Assembly: GCA_037501455.1 (NCBI GenBank)
Contig: CM074857.1
Location: 126,715,501 to 126,779,500 of the forward strand
Reading direction: 5' to 3'
DNA length: 64,000 bases
DNA from: Lantana camara
Lineage: Eukaryota > Streptophyta > Magnoliopsida > Lamiales > Verbenaceae
Both the position numbers and the translations under genes were made by a program. Below are positions 59,214 to 64,000 of this stretch, piece by piece (the stretch's first letter is position 1; every line of letters starts with the position of its first letter). Under the pieces are notes generated by a model, which searched no databases, had not been told where the DNA came from, and saw only the letters and a program-made list of their open reading frames with translations.

Positions 59214-59663
59214 TTATGGGACGGAGCCACATCTGATGAAAGCTGCAGTTGGACTGCTGCCGGAATCCTCCTCACCGTATTTGTACCATTGTAATGGCTG
59301 AGATCAGCTTTTAGCACACCTAACTATTCTGTGTTGTAAGTATGTCAGCTTGCTGCACTGTCTACTTCCTCGCGCATGTTTTCACTAATCGTTATGCTCT
59401 CTTTTAAGCTGATTAGTTACGGGTTTGAGTCGAGTTACAAATTTTGACATCTATGCTTTGCTAAGCAAGAAGAGATGTTGTCGTGCACGGTGCATGATAA
59501 GTTGAAATATATTGCAAGTTTTTAGGTTCTGTTGAATTCTCAAGTTTCTGAGCTTTTGGTTTATGCAGCAATAATCCTAACGTTGGTTTACCTACCTCTC
59601 ACCTTCTTTACTCAAACTTAAAGACACATCATTTTTTTCCGGAATATATAAAAATAATAATAA
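59214..59663. other. 3' flank of the methyltransferase gene
   Basis: Untranslated and intergenic sequence; nothing else recognised. Confidence 0.45.
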
Positions 59664-60050
59664 TTACATCCGACTATCTTATATTTAGGTTTAATTACAA
59701 TGTAATCTATTTAAATTGAAAAATTATATTTTAGTTCCTAATTTTTGGGAATCGTTTGTGTTCCCTAAAGGTCGTTAGAATTTCGTAATGTCAAAAATAT
59801 CTCAATTTGTCGTTAAATTTATAATTTGTAGGGATGGTTTTGTTTATATTTGTGAACTTTAGAGATAATTTTATAATTTTAGTCATATATTTAACCTAAT
59901 AGTTGTACAACTGTTAGGGTATAAGTGTAGTTTTACCAATTTCGTTAGCGATCTCAAATCAAATAAGATTTATATTTTGTAGGAATTAAAATATAATTTC
60001 TCAAATGAATTGTGTTATAATTAGATCTAAATGTTGAATAATTAGATATA
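59664..60050. mobile_element. MITE-like element
   Basis: AATTACATCCGACTATCTTA and GGTTTAATTACAATGTAATC at the left are mirrored, with mismatches, by TGTGTTATAATTAGATCTAA at the right. It resembles the element at 46375-46745 in wording and layout but is more decayed. Confidence 0.45.
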
Positions 60051-60107
60051 AATGATCAAAAAATAAAAATAAAAATTAATTGAAAATAAAAAGGTAATTA
60101 GAAAATT

Positions 60108-60632
60108 GAGCAAATTATGTTTTTAGTCTCACAGGATGACAGGATTAGGTTTTTTTGCAATTTTAGTCCTATATCTTTGAAATTAGACATATTTAGTCTT
60201 GTTATTTTAAAAAAGTTGCAATTATGGTCTCATACATCAAATAATTGACGAAAAATGTACTTTTTCCATAAATGCAATTTGGAGGGAAATTTACTATTCA
60301 TTAGGTTATTTTTTGCGGGAGTTTGCTTATTAATTCTCCATTTTAGCATCTTGAATCAACTTTGAACATCATTCTGAATTACTCCCATTAAGATAATATG
60401 ATACTAAAATGAGGTATTAATAAACAAACTCCCATAAAAAAAAACCCAATGAACAATAACTTTTTTCCCAAATTACACTTAACGGAGAAATTTTTTTTAC
60501 ATCGATTATTTGACGGATACGACCAAAATTGTAACCTTTTAAAAATAATAGGACTAAATATATTTTATTTCAAAGAAATGAAACTAAATTGTAAAAAGTC
60601 TAATCCTATGAGACCGAAAATATAATCTGCTC
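60108..60632. mobile_element. MITE with long terminal inverted repeats, 525 bp
   Basis: The left end GAGCAAATTATGTTTTTAGT is mirrored by GAGCAGATTATATTTTCGGT at the right end (minus strand). Pairing continues inward through GTCTCAYAGGAT, then through the AACTTTTT / AAAAAGTT region, and on to the inner GGGAGTTTGCTTATTAAT / ATTAATAAACAAACTCCC pair. Non-coding. Confidence 0.72.
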
Positions 60633-61045
60633 TAGAAAATTTTAAAAAAATCCTACCATTCAATAAATTACAAGAAAATAAATGTATTTCTATCGTATTT
60701 TTTGATATATTTGTATCATATCGTGCCCGTGAAGCATGATAATTTCACTAAATAAGAGAAATAAAATGTTCAATAAATGTAGGTGACATTTATTTGGCCT
60801 TGGTGTGGGGGTGGGGGCAGATGCCCCCATCAGCCTCTGTCCTTGTTCTATCACCAATTCACCACAAAGACATTCATTCACAAAGATGCATCGCCCAAAA
60901 AATCACTATTCTATTCTGTGATTCCACAAATCAATAAAGAAAGAAGAATCTACCCTATTGTATTCAACATTGTTGCAAAAATTAGGCTTCAATATGAAGC
61001 AAATCGGTTGAGTTTGATGCAGTACATTATCCTCCCGGATGGTTG
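60633..61045. other. 3' side of the isoleucyl-tRNA synthetase gene
   Basis: Includes a fragment of the ATCGTATTTTTTGATA / ATCATATCGTGCCCG dispersed family (about 60690-60745) and the probable 3' untranslated region of the minus-strand gene. Confidence 0.4.
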
Positions 61046-64000
61046 TTAACCTGCGGCGGCCAGAGCCGGAATCGGGTGGCTGACGACGCTGTGGCAACGA
61101 CCACAAAGTGAGGGGTGGTCTTCGTAGCTACCAACTTGAAGTGAAAAGTTCCAACATCTTTCACATTTCGACCCATTTGCACGCGAAACACCGATCCATA
61201 TTTTGTTGGTGTTTTCACCCACATTTTCTCCGATGATCGGGATATTGTATTCACTGACGTTTTCCAAAGATGGAAGAATCTCCACCTGCATATGTTCGTT
61301 AATTGAAACAACTCTCAATTAAGCTCAAATCACACATACATGTACAAACCAAGCTGATGTACCTGAGATGTTAAGAAGATGCGATGCAATGAGTCGGCAT
61401 CATTATCTGATGAAGGCATATCAGCTAATCTTGAAACCAGTCCAGCATCCGGTGAATATAAGTACACCTTCGCCTCTAAACTGGAACCAATCACCTTTGA
61501 AGTTCGAGCGGTTTCCAACACTTTGTTCACATCAGTTCTCAGCTGAAATTCAATTATCAACATTTTAGCAAAAAGAGAAAATCTTCCAATGTTGTTGCAT
61601 GTAAGACAAATATAAGTAATTTCTAGTTACCTCAAGAATTTTCCCCCAAAACTCAGCCTCTTCCTTAGAGAACGAAAGATGTCTTTCATTTAAAACGGGC
61701 CATCTCGACTCGAAGACAAAGTTTGCTAGACTTCCGTCATCATTAGTAAATGGAAAAGGGAGATTCTGCCATACATCTTCGGCCAAATGTGGCAGAATCG
61801 GAGCCATGACTCTAACCATAGCAAGGAGATGAGCAGAGAGGACTGTTTGGCAACTCCTCCTCGTCGCACTAGTGGTCCCTCTGGAAAACAAGAAATTTTC
61901 TTGCACGATTGGAACTCAGAAAATTTTAATTACATCACCCCCTTCGAAGATTGCGACAATTACAGTTAGCACCAGCAAGTTTTGAACAAAAATTTCAAAC
62001 AAATCCCAAAAAATGTTTAGAATTACAAAAACCATCCCATATGAGGGAGTGGGTCTGTATATTTTTCAAACTTATGGGTACCAACTTTAATGATGCAATA
62101 TTAGAGAGGACACAGATGTAATTTACAAGAAGGTATATGCAGTTGATGAAGCCAAAACAAGTTCTTACCCCACATAGAGTCGATCTTTGGCAACATCCAA
62201 GTAGAAATTTGAGAGATCAACAACGACAAACCGCTGAATGATCTGCAAGGATGACGAAATTGATAAAAGAAAGCATTATTTGTCTAAAATACCATAAAGC
62301 ATCGACTGGTTTGAAAGTCTAATTGGCAGAACATACCTGAAATATTTTGAAAAACTGGTAACTGTCGTAGCTCTGTTGAATGTTCTTCACGACACTTTCA
62401 AGTTGAAATAAAGCGTATTTATCTATCATTGGGAGCTCATCATAAGGAACAACATAATCAGCCTGCAACCAACCAATTATTTATACAGCTACTTTTATAA
62501 TAAATTTATGTCTTAAAACTCGAAAAACTGTTTTATAATATATTAAAATCATCAACCATGCAGATTAATTTAAAGACCTTCAAGAAAGATTTCCATGAAG
62601 AAATTAATTCATTCAAATGCCTAAAAGTCGAGGGCAATTCAGTAAAAATTAAAACTATTGAGCTGTTTGGAAAGAACAGTTGATAGATTGGGTTCTTTGG
62701 CTAAAAATAACTTCATGGGGTTTTTAGATGTAAATGTTTATTTGATGGGGTTTTATTTTAAGGTGTTTTGGTACTTCCCCCGGTTTTCTTTAATTATTAA
62801 TTAAAAAAAAAAAAAAGGGATTGGGAAAAGGCTTACTTTCCAATCATGCAGGTTACCCAAAAGAAACCTTAAGGTTCCTCTTAATTTTCTGTATATATCC
62901 GACATTTGACGAAGTACTTTAGTCCCAATCATCACATCACCAGTATAATCAACACTCGAAACCCAAAGCCGAAGCACATCCGCACCAAATGCATCCTGTT
63001 GAAGACAATTGACAAAAGTTTCAGCATTTCAAGAAAACATAAGAATTTAAATCTAGTATACTATCATTTCTTAGGAGTAATATCCAGGATGTTGTACCTT
63101 TTGTTCTTTCCCTCCTTCAATAATAGTCCTCGGGTCGACAACATTTCCCAAGGATTTGCTCATTTTGAAGCCCTTCTCATCAAGCACAAATCCGTGCGTT
63201 ATCACACCATGATACGGAGCCTTTCCTGAATATCGAAAAATAATCTTTAACAGAAGGACAATGAATAAAATCACCGAAATTATTATAAAGAATGATGACA
63301 GACTTTTAGAACCATATAAATTTTTATTTTACCATTTGTGGCAATGCTTGTTAATAATGAACTCTGGAACCAGCCACGATGCTGATCTGTGCCCTCAAGA
63401 TACAAATCGGCAGGATAACGAAGACCCTCTCTTTTTGCTAGAACTGCAGCCCATGAAGAACCTAAAACAGTTCAACAGAATCAAGATCTGCTGCCAATAC
63501 TTTTGATAGCTAAAATATATATCTAACTGAAAATTAAATGCCACTGTATCTATATACCTGAGTCGAACCAAACATCCATTGTATCTGTTCCTTTTACGTA
63601 ATTTGATGCTTCATTGCGAAATTTTTCGGGAAGTAATTCTTCTACCTTCATGTACCACCACGCATCACTTCCCTTTTGGGAAATTATAGCTGATAAAACA
63701 AACGATTGAGACCATAAGATCCTAATATGCCATGTTTTGTGAAAGTTCTGTAAAGGGAGAGAGGGGGAATGAAAACATTGCATATAGATATTATGATATT
63801 ACAAGTCAACATTTTGTAATAATCTGTGTAAATTAAAAGGTTTCTGAAAATAATAAAAGCAAGATGGCCTTACATTTAACATGATCAATAGTTTCTTCAT
63901 TCATCAATGGCTCCTTAGACTCCACATGATAAAAAACCGGGATGGGAACGCCCCAAGTTCTTTGCCGGGAGATACACCAATCAGAACGACTTGAAGTCAT
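61046..64000 (-). CDS. OVA2: isoleucyl-tRNA synthetase, organellar, partial (C-terminal part)
   Basis: Ten exons are visible: complement of 61046-61285, 61363-61542, 61631-61880, 62169-62242, 62337-62462, 62837-62995, 63098-63225, 63333-63461, 63558-63689 and 63874 to beyond 64000. They encode the last 514 residues in one consistent frame; the N-terminal half with the transit peptide and HIGH motif lies outside the window. The enzyme charges tRNA-Ile. Seen here are [53 protein letters not shown], the KMSKS signature in [16 protein letters not shown], and the anticodon-binding region ([20 protein letters not shown]). At the C-terminus is a Zn-binding CERCW...CGRC pair. This bacterial-type C-terminal zinc module distinguishes it from the cytosolic enzyme, so it should be the chloroplast/mitochondrial form (OVA2 in Arabidopsis). 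Confidence 0.94.

Overview
The window is nuclear DNA of a flowering plant, most probably a eudicot. The evidence is split protein genes with GT-AG introns and one AT-AC intron, plant-type U2 snRNA genes with the plant upstream sequence element, plant-only families (FPF1, HIPP, GT34 xylosyltransferase, VAMP72), and AT-rich intergenic DNA full of small non-autonomous transposons. I cannot name the species. Exon limits were read by eye from splice signals, reading phase and family knowledge.

Layout. 0.85-1.7 kb: remnant of a RUNKEL-like kinase gene. 2.5-3.1 kb: intact single-exon NIP7 with a growth-type promoter. 3.1-11.6 kb: gene-poor, with several decayed elements. 11.6-25 kb: array of FPF1-like genes, four intact and one pseudogene. 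From the third gene onward each FPF1-like gene is preceded, head to head, by a U2 snRNA gene or its remnant, so an FPF1-U2 block has been tandemly duplicated. 25.1-27.1 kb: VAMP724 R-SNARE gene (minus). 30.0-32.0 kb: small coiled-coil gene whose 54-nt exons each encode one 18-residue repeat. 34.2-35.4 kb: HIPP gene with a C-terminal CaaX box. 37.9-40.1 kb: PP2C gene (minus). 44.4-45.3 kb: ribosomal protein eS21 (minus). 47.5-49.2 kb: HSBP (minus) with a U12-type AT-AC intron. 50.4-51.8 kb: xyloglucan xylosyltransferase. 53.8-59.2 kb: CARM1-type arginine methyltransferase in 15 exons. 61.0-64.0 kb: the C-terminal 514 codons of an organellar isoleucyl-tRNA synthetase (minus), running off the window.

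The genes do not form one pathway. NIP7, eS21 and HSBP share site II (TGGGCC/T) motifs in their promoters, and NIP7 and eS21 also have telo-boxes, as usual for growth-linked genes. The most unusual part is the U2/FPF1 array: two full-length U2 copies keep a Pol II-type promoter (USE and TATA about 31 nt apart), and two further sites keep promoter elements although the U2 body is nearly gone. Other points of note are the AT-AC intron, the exon-encoded coiled-coil module, and a 146-bp spacerless perfect palindrome upstream of the xylosyltransferase.
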